Origin: Entoloma clypeatum
Lineage: Eukaryota; Basidiomycota; Agaricomycetes; Agaricales; Entolomataceae
NCBI GenBank assembly: GCA_963565915.1
Contig: OY751490.1
Coordinates: 3,968,001-4,032,000 of the forward strand
Direction: 5' to 3'
DNA length: 64,000 nt
Positions 50,635 through 60,526 of the stretch are shown here, piece after piece (position 1 is the stretch's first letter; every line of letters begins with the position of its first letter). Made by a program: the position numbers and the translations under genes. The notes below the pieces were generated by a model. That model was not told where the DNA came from, did not search any database, and worked only from the letters and a program-made list of their open reading frames with translations.

Positions 50635-53600
50635 TAGAATCCCGGGTAGGTTTCGTAAGTGGAGTATAAGGCTCTTTAAACTCCATCCGGAGTAGAGCAC
50701 GGAATTTCTCAAATTCCTGGCGACCAAGTGGCTTGGTAAACATATCAGCCGGATTCTCTGTTCCCGGAACGAACCGTGGTTCGATCAATCCATCTTGAAC
50801 TCTATCGCGTATAGCAAAGTGATGGATTGCTATATGTTTGGTTCTGCCTTCAGTGACTGGGTTTTGCGCATTGAAAATCGCGCCTTGGTTATCTACATGG
50901 AATGGCATTTTGGTAATGTCCTGTAGTCCAAGCTCTTTGAAGAGATGAGTAACCCATTCGCACTCCCGCGAACATTCACTGGCAGCAACCATTTCCGCCT
51001 CAGTGGACGAATGTGCCACTGTCTTTTGCTTGCGACTTTTCCAAAGAACAAGTCCTCCTGCAAGCTTAAGGAAATATCCCGATTGGGATTTTCTATCAGA
51101 TGGGTCTGATTCCCAGTCTGAATCTGTCCATGCTTCAAAGGAAGCTTTGGATCGACCATCATAGATTATAGAATAGTCCTGAGTACCAACAAGATATCTG
51201 ATAATCCGTAGAGCGTATTTCTCATGCTCTTTGGAAGGGTTTGCAGACATTTGTGACATTTTTGCAACTGCAAAAGCAATGTCCGGTCTCGTTCCAATGG
51301 ACAAGTACAACAACGATCCAATGATCATTTGGTACCTCGTTTTGAGTGTGGGATCCACCTCCCCCTCATTTGGTGCAGGGTAATAACCCTTTGGGAGTGG
51401 AGTGTCAGCAGCCTTTGCATTTTCTAAGCCAAAGCGCTTAATGATCTTCTTCAGGTATTCTGACTGATCGATTGTTACGATCTGCTTTTCTGAATCTTGT
51501 CGTATTCTCATACGCAAGAATTCTTTAGCAATACCAAGATCACGACTTTCCCATTTATTTTTAAAGTCAGATTTTATCTTGCGAACAAGATCTGGGTTTG
51601 ATCCCATGAACAGGCCGTCATCAACATAGATCAAAGCGATTATCAAATCACCTGATTGTTTGTTGTGGTAAACAAAGACGCCTGAGTCAGTTCTACATCG
51701 AGTAAAACCTAGCTTCTCCATTGATGCATTGAGCGCGATCCACCACGCTCTCGCAGCCTGTTTTAGGCCATAGAGTGCTTTTAATAAACGGATGACCTTC
51801 CGTTCTTGGCCTTTGACAACAAAGCCTTCGGGTTGATTCATGTAGATTTCCTCATCGAGCTCTCCATAGAGAAAAGCTGATTTGACATCTACTCCTTCAA
51901 TCATCCATCCTTCAAGCGCAGCTACGGCGAAGAGGATTCGGATAGTCTCGAAACGTATCACAGGTGAGAAGATCTCATCAAAATCGATACCCTCGATCTG
52001 TGAGAAACCCTTGGCAACGAGTCGTGCCTTCTTTCGTCCGTCAGTTTTGACGTTGAATACCCATCGATTTCTGATGGTTTTACGACCTTTAGGCAGGTCA
52101 ACCAACTTAAAGACATTGCGCTTCCGGAGGGCTTCTAGTTCCTCACGGCATGCTGCTTTCCATTCAAGCTTTTCCTTTTCAGGTAGCTTATTTATGTCCT
52201 TCATTTGCCAAGACTTTGGGTCTTGTGGAATTTCGTCATATGCAGGGATTGCTTTAGATAGCAAGTGCGCAAGCATTTGTGACTGTCCTCCCCCTTCCCT
52301 AATATAGAGTAATTCCTCCATATCTATATCCGGATTCGGATTGGAATTGTTCTGATACATCTGAGGATCAGCGGAGCTAGTTGATGGAACAGCGCCAGAT
52401 TGCTGGGGTCTGGTCTCCGATCGGGGATTATAGGCGTATCGCCGTGAATCCTCCTGAACGGTTCTGCTCCAATCACGCTGATTTTGACGCAAGGCCTCAG
52501 CCGGGTCATTCCCGTAAACATTTCCAGGACGCTGGGGTATAACCCGAGTACGACGAGGACGATCAGTCTGTGGACGATAATCGCCTGGTAAGGTACGATC
52601 ATCGTTTGGTGCATCTATGCGCACACGTTTCCCTGGATTGCGAGTCCGGGGAACCCACTGCTGATTCTCAGCGGTGTCCTGTCTGTTTGTTCCATCAGAA
52701 GTCTGACTGGAACCTTCGGGAAGCTGACCAGTTTGGTCGCTATTTGTATCAGGGAGGTTATGATTGTCATCATGGGTTCCTGGATTAGACGGGTAATGTG
52801 AACCGCCAGGACCATGTGCATCATTGTCTTCCGAATGGAAATCGTCGGTTGGTAAAACAGACGGGCCATCATGTCCATTTGCATCATCGTTTCCCATATC
52901 GTCTGATGTTGGATCATGGTATTGTGTTATCGAAGGTATTTTGTTCATTGTAGAACATTTTGGGAACAGCTGTTCATCAAACATTGCTGTGACACCTATG
53001 AAGACTACGTTGTTTGGTATCCGCATAAACCGGTAACCTTTAGTTCCAGTTTTAAATCCGATGAAGATCATCAGCTCGGATTTAGCGGTGGTAGTACGAA
53101 TTTCTTTTGGAAGAAAGACGTAAGCACCACATCCAAAAACGTGTAGGTTCGACACATCAGGCTTTTCCTTTTTAAGGGACTCATACGGAGTAAGCCATCC
53201 ATGTCTTTTCAATGGAGTTCGGTTATACAAGTGAAGTGCATGTTCTACCGCAAATTGAATCCATATTTCGGGTAGGCAAGCATCATGCAACATAGCAAGT
53301 GCTTTATCCATTAAAGTTCTGTTAAAACGTTCCGCTCGACCGTTTTGTTGTGGCTGGTGCGGCACAGTAACTTCACCCTGGATTCCCATCTCACGCATAT
53401 CTGCTTGGAAAGGGACAAACTCACCGCTGCCATCAAAACGCCAAGTTTTAATTGTCGTATTGAATTGGTTTTTAACCATGGCATTAAAATCACGAAGTGC
53501 AGAGTGTGCATCGGATTTTAGTCTCAATAAAGAGATCCAGGCATGTGACGTGTAGTCATCAACAAAGCTGATATAATAATTGTATTTGCCATAAGTCGCC

Positions 53601-55813
53601 TTTTTGAATTGCTTTAAATCCGAATGGATTAGCTCAAGAGGTGCTTTAGCGCGTGTCTGAGATGGTGGGAAAGATTTTGAAGGCATCTTTCCAAGAGCGC
53701 ATCCTTTGCAGGGTCGCTCAGTGGACGGTTTGTCCACTCCATTGAAACCTTTGACATGTTTAGAAGCATGTCGCAGTACTTCATGTGAAGGGTGTCCAAA
53801 TCGCTTGTGCCAAGTGTCATAATCAACAGATTGTGAGACACTAAGACTAACCAAGTGTATTCGTTCCTCTTTAATGATCGTGGCATTTAGCCAATAAATC
53901 GATTCATTTGCCTTATGAGGATAACACATAAACAAAGGAAGACCTGAATTGGTCTTTAGCGCGATCGAACCAAATCGTCCGCTAATTTCATTTCCTTGTT
54001 TAAGAATCTCGCCTACAGATAAAAGACGAACGTCTAAATCTGGTATATAATAAACGGGTGATAGACGAGTTATTTTATTTTGTTCTCGCCCGTTTTTCTT
54101 GATGGTGTGATTAATCAACACCGTTCCTTGTCCAAGGATCTGAATAGTGTGACCTTTCTGTGCAATTTGCACAGATTGACGATCTTTTAGTGGGGTATAC
54201 TCAATGAAATCATTGATATCATAAGTAAAGTGCAATGATGCACCTGAATCAAGAATCCAGTTGGATTGATTCTGTTTCTTACATTCAGCACAATTCGCAT
54301 AATGAGAATTTATTTGCGCTATAAGCGCGTGTACAGCAGGTGATAAAAATACATTGGACCGCCGTCCATTCACTCGTCTCCAAAGAGGCTTCTGTGAAGT
54401 ATTTGTCAACTGCGTTGTACGTGCTGTCGAATGTGAAACATACCCCATGTCGTCGTTGTTTCCATCACCACGGGAAACTTCATACTCCATATAGTCGTTG
54501 ACGTATCCTTCATCGTAATAGCCCCTTATGGTGGGGGCTATGTCTTCTGTCTCCATCTCATCGGCCCAGCTGATTCTACTCGGCGTTTCTTCGAAAACCG
54601 GAATGCGGTGATTCCGGGGGTCCATTGTCGGAGGCGCTGAGAGCGGCCTTGACGTTGCAGCTTCATTTCGTTGAAGTGCAGGGACCTCGACGAGGCGAGT
54701 TAGATTCTGAGCTGTTGGAGGGACACCAATGCTGTTAGCTAGTGTGCGCGCTCCATCCAGGTCCGTGAAAGGGCCTGGGCCAGGAATGTTACCGATCGCA
54801 AGCGATTGGTTGTTCCTAATCCTCCAGTCGGTGGATGATGAGGGGTGCGGAGTGAAGATAGACCCATTTCCGTAAATGACCGTGTTGGGTAAGGTCTGGA
54901 TTGGAAGCTGCCCATCAGGGGCGCTATCCATGGCAGAGGAGGCAAAATGCGCCTTCTCTTTACCTTTCCAGGGTCCTTTGCCCTTGGTCTTCCCGGCAGA
55001 AGTTCCACGTCCCTTGCCCTTCCAGGGCTTGGAGTGCTGATGCGAATGCTGCTGATTAGCAGCCGGTCCTTCCGAAGATCCCTGAGAGGGTCCAGTGCGA
55101 GGCTGGTACTTCGGGGGGTTGGGACGAGCGCGTTTTACCGCAGAGATCTTATTCGCGTGAGCGCTTCCTTGGGACTGTGGAGCGTGCGGGTTTTTACGGA
55201 AGTATTCCGAGCGTATTTGCTCGATTACCTTCCCGATTTCGAGTACTGTGGACTGATTGCCGCCAGGCGCCACATAGTGCACCGCATCAAAGAGGATGCT
55301 GTGTACTAGACCATCATAGCCCTGAGGCAGTCCATTCAGGATCATCATGATCCGGACGAACTTGGGGATATCTATGTGGTTGTGCTCGAGTCGCTGAAAT
55401 AGGGTCTGCATCTTATCGATGCCAGATAAAGGATCGGCGGGAGAAAGAGAAGTGCGGAGGAGTTGCTGGAAATCAGCAAAGACGGTGGACGGGCCGACCG
55501 TGGACAGTTTAGTGGCGATCAGGTCCCACATCTCCTTGGAGGTTTTAGCTCCCTTGATGTGATGGACGAGAGAGTCCGAAATGGACATCTGGATTAGGCC
55601 CTGGGCCTGATCGTCCTGCTCATGCCAAGTGTTTAACTTGTCTTGGAAATCTGTCTCTTTAGGATCACCTGGGATTTTCTTATCGCCGGTGACAATCCTC
55701 CACACTTTAGCTGCCTTCAGGTAGGCGCTCATCTTCTCCTGATAGATGGAGAAATTGGTGGTGGTGAGCTTGGGAACGGAGGAAGCGAGGTCGAGTTTTG
55801 AGTTTGAAGACAT
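50630..55813 (-). CDS. Copia K gag-pol polyprotein, about 1,727 residues, uninterrupted
   Basis: The start MSSNSKLDLASSVPK at 55813 matches the gag starts of G and J; eleven more in-frame codons lie upstream. Gag is at about residues 1-300 (LTTTNFSIYQEKMSAYL, then SKEMWDLIATKLSTV), with a Lys/Gly-rich tail (KPWKGKGRGTSAGKTKG) instead of a CCHC knuckle. Protease DSGAS at about 521. Pre-integrase WHKRFGH and CKGC at about 669 and 701. Integrase HSDLKQ about 731, FDGSGEF about 794, then PQQNGRAERF. RT NRWVFNVKTDGRKK, VDVKSAFLYGEL and catalytic YVDDGLF at about 1398. RNase H DSDWES about 1567, TEAEM, DNQGAIF about 1643, end NPADMFTKPL. No stop or shift. A single frame means that the gag:pol ratio must be set by processing or RNA, not frameshifting. 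Confidence 0.96.
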   Translation of the reverse strand: MSSNSKLDLASSVPKLTTTNFSIYQEKMSAYLKAAKVWRIVTGDKKIPGDPKETDFQDKLNTWHEQDDQAQGLIQMSISDSLVHHIKGAKTSKEMWDLIATKLSTVGPSTVFADFQQLLRTSLSPADPLSGIDKMQTLFQRLEHNHIDIPKFVRIMMILNGLPQGYDGLVHSILFDAVHYVAPGGNQSTVLEIGKVIEQIRSEYFRKNPHAPQSQGSAHANKISAVKRARPNPPKYQPRTGPSQGSSEGPAANQQHSHQHSKPWKGKGRGTSAGKTKGKGPWKGKEKAHFASSAMDSAPDGQLPIQTLPNTVIYGNGSIFTPHPSSSTDWRIRNNQSLAIGNIPGPGPFTDLDGARTLANSIGVPPTAQNLTRLVEVPALQRNEAATSRPLSAPPTMDPRNHRIPVFEETPSRISWADEMETEDIAPTIRGYYDEGYVNDYMEYEVSRGDGNNDDMGYVSHSTARTTQLTNTSQKPLWRRVNGRRSNVFLSPAVHALIAQINSHYANCAECKKQNQSNWILDSGASLHFTYDINDFIEYTPLKDRQSVQIAQKGHTIQILGQGTVLINHTIKKNGREQNKITRLSPVYYIPDLDVRLLSVGEILKQGNEISGRFGSIALKTNSGLPLFMCYPHKANESIYWLNATIIKEERIHLVSLSVSQSVDYDTWHKRFGHPSHEVLRHASKHVKGFNGVDKPSTERPCKGCALGKMPSKSFPPSQTRAKAPLELIHSDLKQFKKATYGKYNYYISFVDDYTSHAWISLLRLKSDAHSALRDFNAMVKNQFNTTIKTWRFDGSGEFVPFQADMREMGIQGEVTVPHQPQQNGRAERFNRTLMDKALAMLHDACLPEIWIQFAVEHALHLYNRTPLKRHGWLTPYESLKKEKPDVSNLHVFGCGAYVFLPKEIRTTTAKSELMIFIGFKTGTKGYRFMRIPNNVVFIGVTAMFDEQLFPKCSTMNKIPSITQYHDPTSDDMGNDDANGHDGPSVLPTDDFHSEDNDAHGPGGSHYPSNPGTHDDNHNLPDTNSDQTGQLPEGSSQTSDGTNRQDTAENQQWVPRTRNPGKRVRIDAPNDDRTLPGDYRPQTDRPRRTRVIPQRPGNVYGNDPAEALRQNQRDWSRTVQEDSRRYAYNPRSETRPQQSGAVPSTSSADPQMYQNNSNPNPDIDMEELLYIREGGGQSQMLAHLLSKAIPAYDEIPQDPKSWQMKDINKLPEKEKLEWKAACREELEALRKRNVFKLVDLPKGRKTIRNRWVFNVKTDGRKKARLVAKGFSQIEGIDFDEIFSPVIRFETIRILFAVAALEGWMIEGVDVKSAFLYGELDEEIYMNQPEGFVVKGQERKVIRLLKALYGLKQAARAWWIALNASMEKLGFTRCRTDSGVFVYHNKQSGDLIIALIYVDDGLFMGSNPDLVRKIKSDFKNKWESRDLGIAKEFLRMRIRQDSEKQIVTIDQSEYLKKIIKRFGLENAKAADTPLPKGYYPAPNEGEVDPTLKTRYQMIIGSLLYLSIGTRPDIAFAVAKMSQMSANPSKEHEKYALRIIRYLVGTQDYSIIYDGRSKASFEAWTDSDWESDPSDRKSQSGYFLKLAGGLVLWKSRKQKTVAHSSTEAEMVAASECSRECEWVTHLFKELGLQDITKMPFHVDNQGAIFNAQNPVTEGRTKHIAIHHFAIRDRVQDGLIEPRFVPGTENPADMFTKPLGRQEFEKFRALLRMEFKEPYTPLTKPTRDSK

Positions 55814-55902
55814 GATGATGCTGCGAAACATAAATAGAATCAGCATATGAAATATTGAAAAAGCGCATCAGAAAATAAATAGACGAGCTGCCTTGTCGAT
55901 CA

Positions 55903-56661
55903 TCATTCTTCGTTCTCTGTTTGGTCTAGTGGTAGCATATGAAATGCCATCACTAGTTCTACCCAATCGTCATGTGCGCCCTGAGTGCTGTGTTGCCCAC
56001 AGGTGCAAGACCCTCCCTGAACAGGGAGCATGACTTCATTCGCTCTGTTCGCTGCCTCAATTAAGGGGTCATTATCCGGCAACCGAATTTGTCGGGCCGG
56101 AGGCGAAAGAGGAGGTGCCCCGTGTGCTTCAGGGATGGTCCCATCATCAACATACACGGGCGGAGGATCCGTGGGATCTCCATCTTGGGTAGGTACCGCA
56201 ACAGGTACCTCAGTACGGCGATTACGCCGTCTGCGGTTTAGAACTCGAGTCCTGGCTGATCCTGCATCACACGTAGTACACGAGTAGTCAAAGGTGGTGT
56301 TGTCTATGCAATGCCTTGGGCAATGCTGACTGTCAACAACGAGTTGTCGACACACCCCGCATCGTGCAACGATGCGTCCATTGTCATCAAGACCTGAAGG
56401 GACTGAGCCCTGTGCCGTTGGCACCATATGGACTTGCTCTCGTGATACGATCATTGTAACAGGGATTCTCTCAAGCAATCGATCAAGAATGGCCCATTGA
56501 AAGGTACATTCAATACCTCGAATGCTGCGAGGGAACCGTCGAGCTCGATGTACTCGATGCTGAGGAAACCAGTCTCCAGGGTAGCATACAAAGCGGATGC
56601 TGCCAATAGTAGCGCAAAAGCTAGGATGCTTAGAGCATGCGGCGCTAGGGCCGGGGCCCAT
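55903..56661 (-). CDS. Leader open frame of copia K, 252 codons, Cys-rich and basic
   Basis: The ATG is the one inside the primer-binding site (GGTTATGGGCC), so the frame begins where an initiator tRNA fragment would anneal. Visible features: CGVC at 101-104 with HCPRHC at 113-118, CTTC at 128-131 (a possible zinc ribbon), a basic cluster RRRRNRR at 144-150, a Pro-rich acidic stretch, and a second Cys cluster CTCG near 219-222. It ends about 90 bases before gag. A second frame (56726-56451, 91 codons), starting in the LTR, overlaps it and contains a hydrophobic segment (ALSILAFALLLAASALYATL). I recognise neither. Elements G and J have a much shorter leader. It may be captured host sequence, an accessory protein, or chance. 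Confidence 0.5.
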   Translation of the reverse strand: MGPGPSAACSKHPSFCATIGSIRFVCYPGDWFPQHRVHRARRFPRSIRGIECTFQWAILDRLLERIPVTMIVSREQVHMVPTAQGSVPSGLDDNGRIVARCGVCRQLVVDSQHCPRHCIDNTTFDYSCTTCDAGSARTRVLNRRRRNRRTEVPVAVPTQDGDPTDPPPVYVDDGTIPEAHGAPPLSPPARQIRLPDNDPLIEAANRANEVMLPVQGGSCTCGQHSTQGAHDDWVELVMAFHMLPLDQTENEE

Positions 56662-56665
56662 AACC
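56651..56665 (-). other. Primer-binding site of K
   Basis: Minus strand GGTTATGGGCCCCGG, adjacent to the LTR end ATTA. Identical to G and J. Confidence 0.82.
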
Positions 56666-57007
56666 TAATGATGTATCCGACGTAGGCAGCCCAAAGGGCG
56701 CTCAAGACGTAGCGGTACGAAGGCATATGGAAGCTAGACTAACCTGGTTAAGAGACGTTAGTGGAATGAAGAAGCTAACTAGCTACAACGTCTCAGAGAA
56801 CTGGGGTGTTCAAGAGTTAGGATTTTCCGTACTAAATACATGGGTATTTATACTAATCCAATATGCGCACGGACCATTGTACAAACAATACATAAACAAG
56901 TCATGCATCCGTGGTTGTACCATAAACTCACATATATGGTAATAGTGACTTATAGTCACTTCCTGTGACAAGCACATGGTGCGACATATCTGGCGATATG
57001 TTCAACA
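56666..57007 (-). repeat. Copia K 5' LTR
   Basis: 342 bp, identical to 50281-50622 as read. It is followed by AGATC at 57008-57012, where the J leader resumes. Confidence 0.95.
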
Positions 57008-57280
57008 AGATCTAGGTTCTGAGTCTTACTTCTTCACACACGAACCTGGGAACGTCATCACGACAAGTACCTGTCATGAAGCGTCCCTAAGGGGATTGAC
57101 TTAGTACACATCATGTGGAAACGTCGATCGTACCTCACACACCTCTGACAAAAAGGGTTTTTCCCACAACCGCTATTCCTAAAGGGAATATATTATGAGG
57201 AATCATTTATTTGTTTTCTCTAAAAATCAAATTCATAAAAGAACATCACTGATTGGGAAAACTCCTTTTAGATTCAAAAA

Positions 57281-58813
57281 ATGTCTACCTCTCGCTCCGC
57301 CCTCGACTCCATCGCCATCTTCAACGGCATCGACTACCAAAGTTGGGCCAAAAAAATGAAGTCGTACCTTCTCCATCAAGAAGTCTGGCGCCTCGTATCC
57401 GGCGACATTGAGCGCCCCGACATCAAGGACTTTACGGTCACGGTCTCCACCCCTGCCGCTGCCACCTCAACATCTGCGACATCTGCGACTCAACCTCCAG
57501 TGGTCACTATTACCGTCGACCAACCCACCTTCCACAAGGAAAGGAAGACCTGGATCAGAGATGACGACATGGCTCTGGGTTCCATCCGTCTCAAAGTCTC
57601 TGAAGCAATCAGGAGGCACATCAAGGACGCCGCAACCTCAAAGGAAGCCTGGACGTCATTGAAGGACTCCTATTTGAAGGACTCCCCCGCCACCATATTT
57701 GGCGACTTCAAAGCCGCTGCCTCCTTCAAGTTGTTGGGTCGCGACCCCGTACCAGAAATTGAGCGCCTTGGATCACTCTTCGCTCGCCTCAGCGACTCAA
57801 AATTCATTGTGCCTGACCTGATGCAGGCTATGATCTTGGCAAGTGCGATTCCTGATGCCTGGTTGTCTCTCTCCACCGCCCTCTTCCAGGTCTACGACGC
57901 CGATGACTTCACATGGCAGGCCGTCGCCGACAGCATCATTTCAGAGTACAGGCGCAAGTATGCGATAGGGTCTACTCGGGCGTCCAACGAGCAGGCCCGG
58001 AAGATCTCTGGGACTAAGCGAAAGGGGCAAGACCCCAAATGGGAAAAGCAGACAGTGCCGAGTACCTCGCGGAACAATGCTGACGAGCAGCCTAACTCGA
58101 CCGACCCGAGTACCGCTTCTGAAAAGAAGAAGGGAAAGGGACGCTGGCGCAACCAGAAAAAGCGCGCCAACAATGCGGACAACGAGTCCGACCAAGCCGA
58201 GGAGATGGTTGAGTTCATCGCACCAGCCATTGAGCACATCCCTCGTCGTCCTGCTCCTTGTCCCCTTCCTCCTCGTCAACGTGCCCCTTGCCCTCTCCCT
58301 CCTCATCATGCACCATCTTTCACCACTGTAACTGGTTGCGGAAAGACTTCCTTTACTGCACAGCCTGAGTCAGAAAGGATGCAGTCACTACTGCAACACA
58401 TGAACCCTCCTCCTTCCCAGTACACCGGGCTTCCTTCTGGAAAGCCGTCAGTGTGGAAAAAGAACGAGAGGGTGCGAAAGCTCGCCCGAGAGATCGGCGC
58501 ACAACCCTCTGGATCGAACCTTCGTATCTTGGATACCATCATTCCTGACATCGACAAAAGGCCGGCTAAACAGTGTCGCGTAGCCCCGTCGATAGAAGAA
58601 TCGCTGAAGATGATGGATATCGACCAGGAACGAATGGGGCCGGATGTATTTGAGGACGAGATAGAACTTGACGGTCTGTCAAACCCTTTTCTTGAACCTT
58701 ACCAATTGCAGAAAGCTAACAGTTTATCCCATACTTTGGATTACTTAAAAACTAGACAAAGAAAGAGTACCTATATGGGAAAAAGTAAAGATGTATTTAG
58801 AAGTATGTACTAA
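57281..58813 (+). CDS. Copia J gag plus linker, 510 residues
   Basis: The start MSTSRSALDSIAIFN is followed by the gag N-terminal region and a UBN2-like region (IRRHIKDAATSKEAWTS, then ERLGSLFARLSDSKF), a basic tail (KKKGKGRWRNQKKRAN), a proline-rich linker and the start of the pol-side sequence (ILDTIIPDIDKRPAKQC). After QLQKANS the frame passes the deletion join and ends on 28 codons derived from the RNase H end and 3' region. The open frame is intact although pol is gone. It might give particles that package J RNA and be served by an intact relative, or interfere with one; neither is shown. Confidence 0.85.
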   Translation: MSTSRSALDSIAIFNGIDYQSWAKKMKSYLLHQEVWRLVSGDIERPDIKDFTVTVSTPAAATSTSATSATQPPVVTITVDQPTFHKERKTWIRDDDMALGSIRLKVSEAIRRHIKDAATSKEAWTSLKDSYLKDSPATIFGDFKAAASFKLLGRDPVPEIERLGSLFARLSDSKFIVPDLMQAMILASAIPDAWLSLSTALFQVYDADDFTWQAVADSIISEYRRKYAIGSTRASNEQARKISGTKRKGQDPKWEKQTVPSTSRNNADEQPNSTDPSTASEKKKGKGRWRNQKKRANNADNESDQAEEMVEFIAPAIEHIPRRPAPCPLPPRQRAPCPLPPHHAPSFTTVTGCGKTSFTAQPESERMQSLLQHMNPPPSQYTGLPSGKPSVWKKNERVRKLAREIGAQPSGSNLRILDTIIPDIDKRPAKQCRVAPSIEESLKMMDIDQERMGPDVFEDEIELDGLSNPFLEPYQLQKANSLSHTLDYLKTRQRKSTYMGKSKDVFRSMY

Positions 58814-58824
58814 ATATGGGGGGG

Positions 58825-59136
58825 TGCTGAAACTTTTCCATCACATAGATTAGATTAGATTAGATTACATCATGTGACCATTTACACATCTTTGATTACA
58901 TACTTATTTGGTTGGTACAAACAGTAGTACGGTATATAAGACCAGGAAACTGTCAATATCAATAAGTTGTCTCTTGACTCTTAACCAGCTCCATCGCTCT
59001 CATCAGCCTCAACCGCTCTCACCAGCCTCACCCTCCCAAACCATGTAAGTGGCTAGAACAGTTAAGTAGAGTACTTCCACACTGTAGCTGTGTTGCTCAG
59101 TATGCCTGTGGCTAGCACCCAGGTGGAACTTCAACA
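58825..59136 (+). repeat. Copia J 3' LTR
   Basis: 312 bp, starting TGCTGAAAC (C for T at position 3) and ending ACTTCAACA, preceded by a run of seven G. It differs from the J 5' LTR at about 20 sites. Confidence 0.92.
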
Positions 59137-60526
59137 ATACTTGCACAAACAGTTGGCTTGATTGTCTAATCGCCTATAAATCTGTTTATGGAAATACCAT
59201 TTCAGGGGGAGATCTACCGATCTCTATCAAACCCTAAATCAGATTAATCCATAAGTGGCTTGAGTCACAATTATACTTTGCAATGCTCAGATATTATGGG
59301 ATATCTTTGAAGTGATCTAAACGTCCTCTATGACGCTAAACTAGACCCCACAGTGGATTTGAACCAATATAGTTCATCCACGTCCTGAGTTTGGAGTAAT
59401 ACACTCGACTCAGAAGATATTATCTATAAGTGTGCCTTTGAGCTGCCGTGATAATATTACATACTCAAGATTGATGGCATGCCTCATCTATAGTTGTTAG
59501 CGGTCTTTGATGCAACTTCCAGAGTATTAATAAGCTATACCAAGCTTATGTCATGCTATGCATGATCCTATCAATTGGTTTAAATGACTATTTGAACGAT
59601 ATAGATTAAGTCTAACAAGCTCTTGAATGAGTTACGTCTACCTGACTTATTAACAGCCCGCTTGCCGATCTATACATCATAATATCAAAACATCAACCAT
59701 TGATCCAGTCCGAGATGACAATAAACTATTACATGGTTTGCTGATGCAATCAGACTAAACATCTGACTCAGCATGGTCCATGCGAGATAGGCAAAGCCTT
59801 AAATACGCTCCTCAAATTGAGTTTTAGAGCAGGCTACCATGGCATTCTTTGCCTACTTCTCCACCGCCTTTTACACTCGCTTCGCACATGCTGACCATCT
59901 GGCGCATGTTGTCTCGACCACAACCACCACCACCACCACTACTGCAGCTGGCGCTGCTGCTGCTTCATCATCATCCTCTGGCAATAACACTGCCACAACC
60001 GCCGACGATAAGACGTCGGAGAAGAAGTAAAAGTAGTTAGTGGTACAAAGTAATTAAATCAATAATTACTTGAGAAAGCCCCTTTGAGAACGACTCAAGA
60101 GTGCTTGACACCGTCGCCTCTGAGTTTGGTAGTCAACAGATCTTGCTGAGCATTGCTTGCAATCGTTGTTTACACCAACAATGTTTTCAAACAGTAGCTG
60201 CTTCAAGCGCTACACTGGCTGCTTCTAGCACCATCATGGTCACATGATAATCGTGCCATCCCATCTCTCTCATAAGTGATCTTTTGATCCTTTTGATGAT
60301 CCCTTTGATCTCAGACACTATATCTGATGAGAACATATCCATCTAAGAATTGATTGGATACTATGGTCTCTGATACAGACCTTAAATGACAGCATATGCT
60401 TGTACGACACAGCAAGACACCCATTTAGTCTGAGCAAATGAAGTCTCGACTACCATCCATAAGTTAAGATTTGAATATCTTCTTATACAAGTATTGAACC
60501 CTTACGGGATCTCACTTGTGGGGATG
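59137..60526 (+). other. Internal 3' part of copia-like element O, mostly non-coding
   Basis: 1.4 kb ending in a purine tract GTGGGGATG (60518-60526) against an LTR. The only notable frame is 59839-60030 (63 codons, MAFFAYFSTAFYTRF with Thr, Ala and Ser runs, then a basic end), low-complexity and unrecognised. I found no RT or integrase motif here. Confidence 0.5.

Larger units (their letters stand above)
50281..57007 (-). mobile_element. Copia K: intact, identical LTRs, AGATC duplication
   Basis: The two 342-bp LTRs (50281-50622, 56666-57007) read as identical, flanked by AGATC at 50276-50280 and 57008-57012. Minus-strand order: 5' LTR, primer site, a leader of about 850 bp with a 252-codon frame, one uninterrupted gag-pol frame, the polypurine tract AGTGAGGGGGAG, 3' LTR. 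Total 6,727 bp. It is inserted into the leader of J. All the parts needed for retrotransposition are present. Confidence 0.96.
49874..59136 (+). mobile_element. Copia J: pol-deleted derivative of the G family
   Basis: 5' LTR 49874-50183, primer site, leader (interrupted at 50280 by K), gag with linker (57281-58813), then directly the 3' non-coding end, a G-run purine tract and the 3' LTR 58825-59136. Protease, integrase, RT and RNase H are missing; the join is near 58724. The two LTRs differ at about 20 positions. The flanks ggatt and atact do not match, so recombination between two elements is possible. Confidence 0.85.

Noticed and set aside
59839..60030. 63-codon frame with Thr/Ala/Ser runs
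   Set aside because: Low complexity inside a decayed element and no homology recognised, so not called as a gene.
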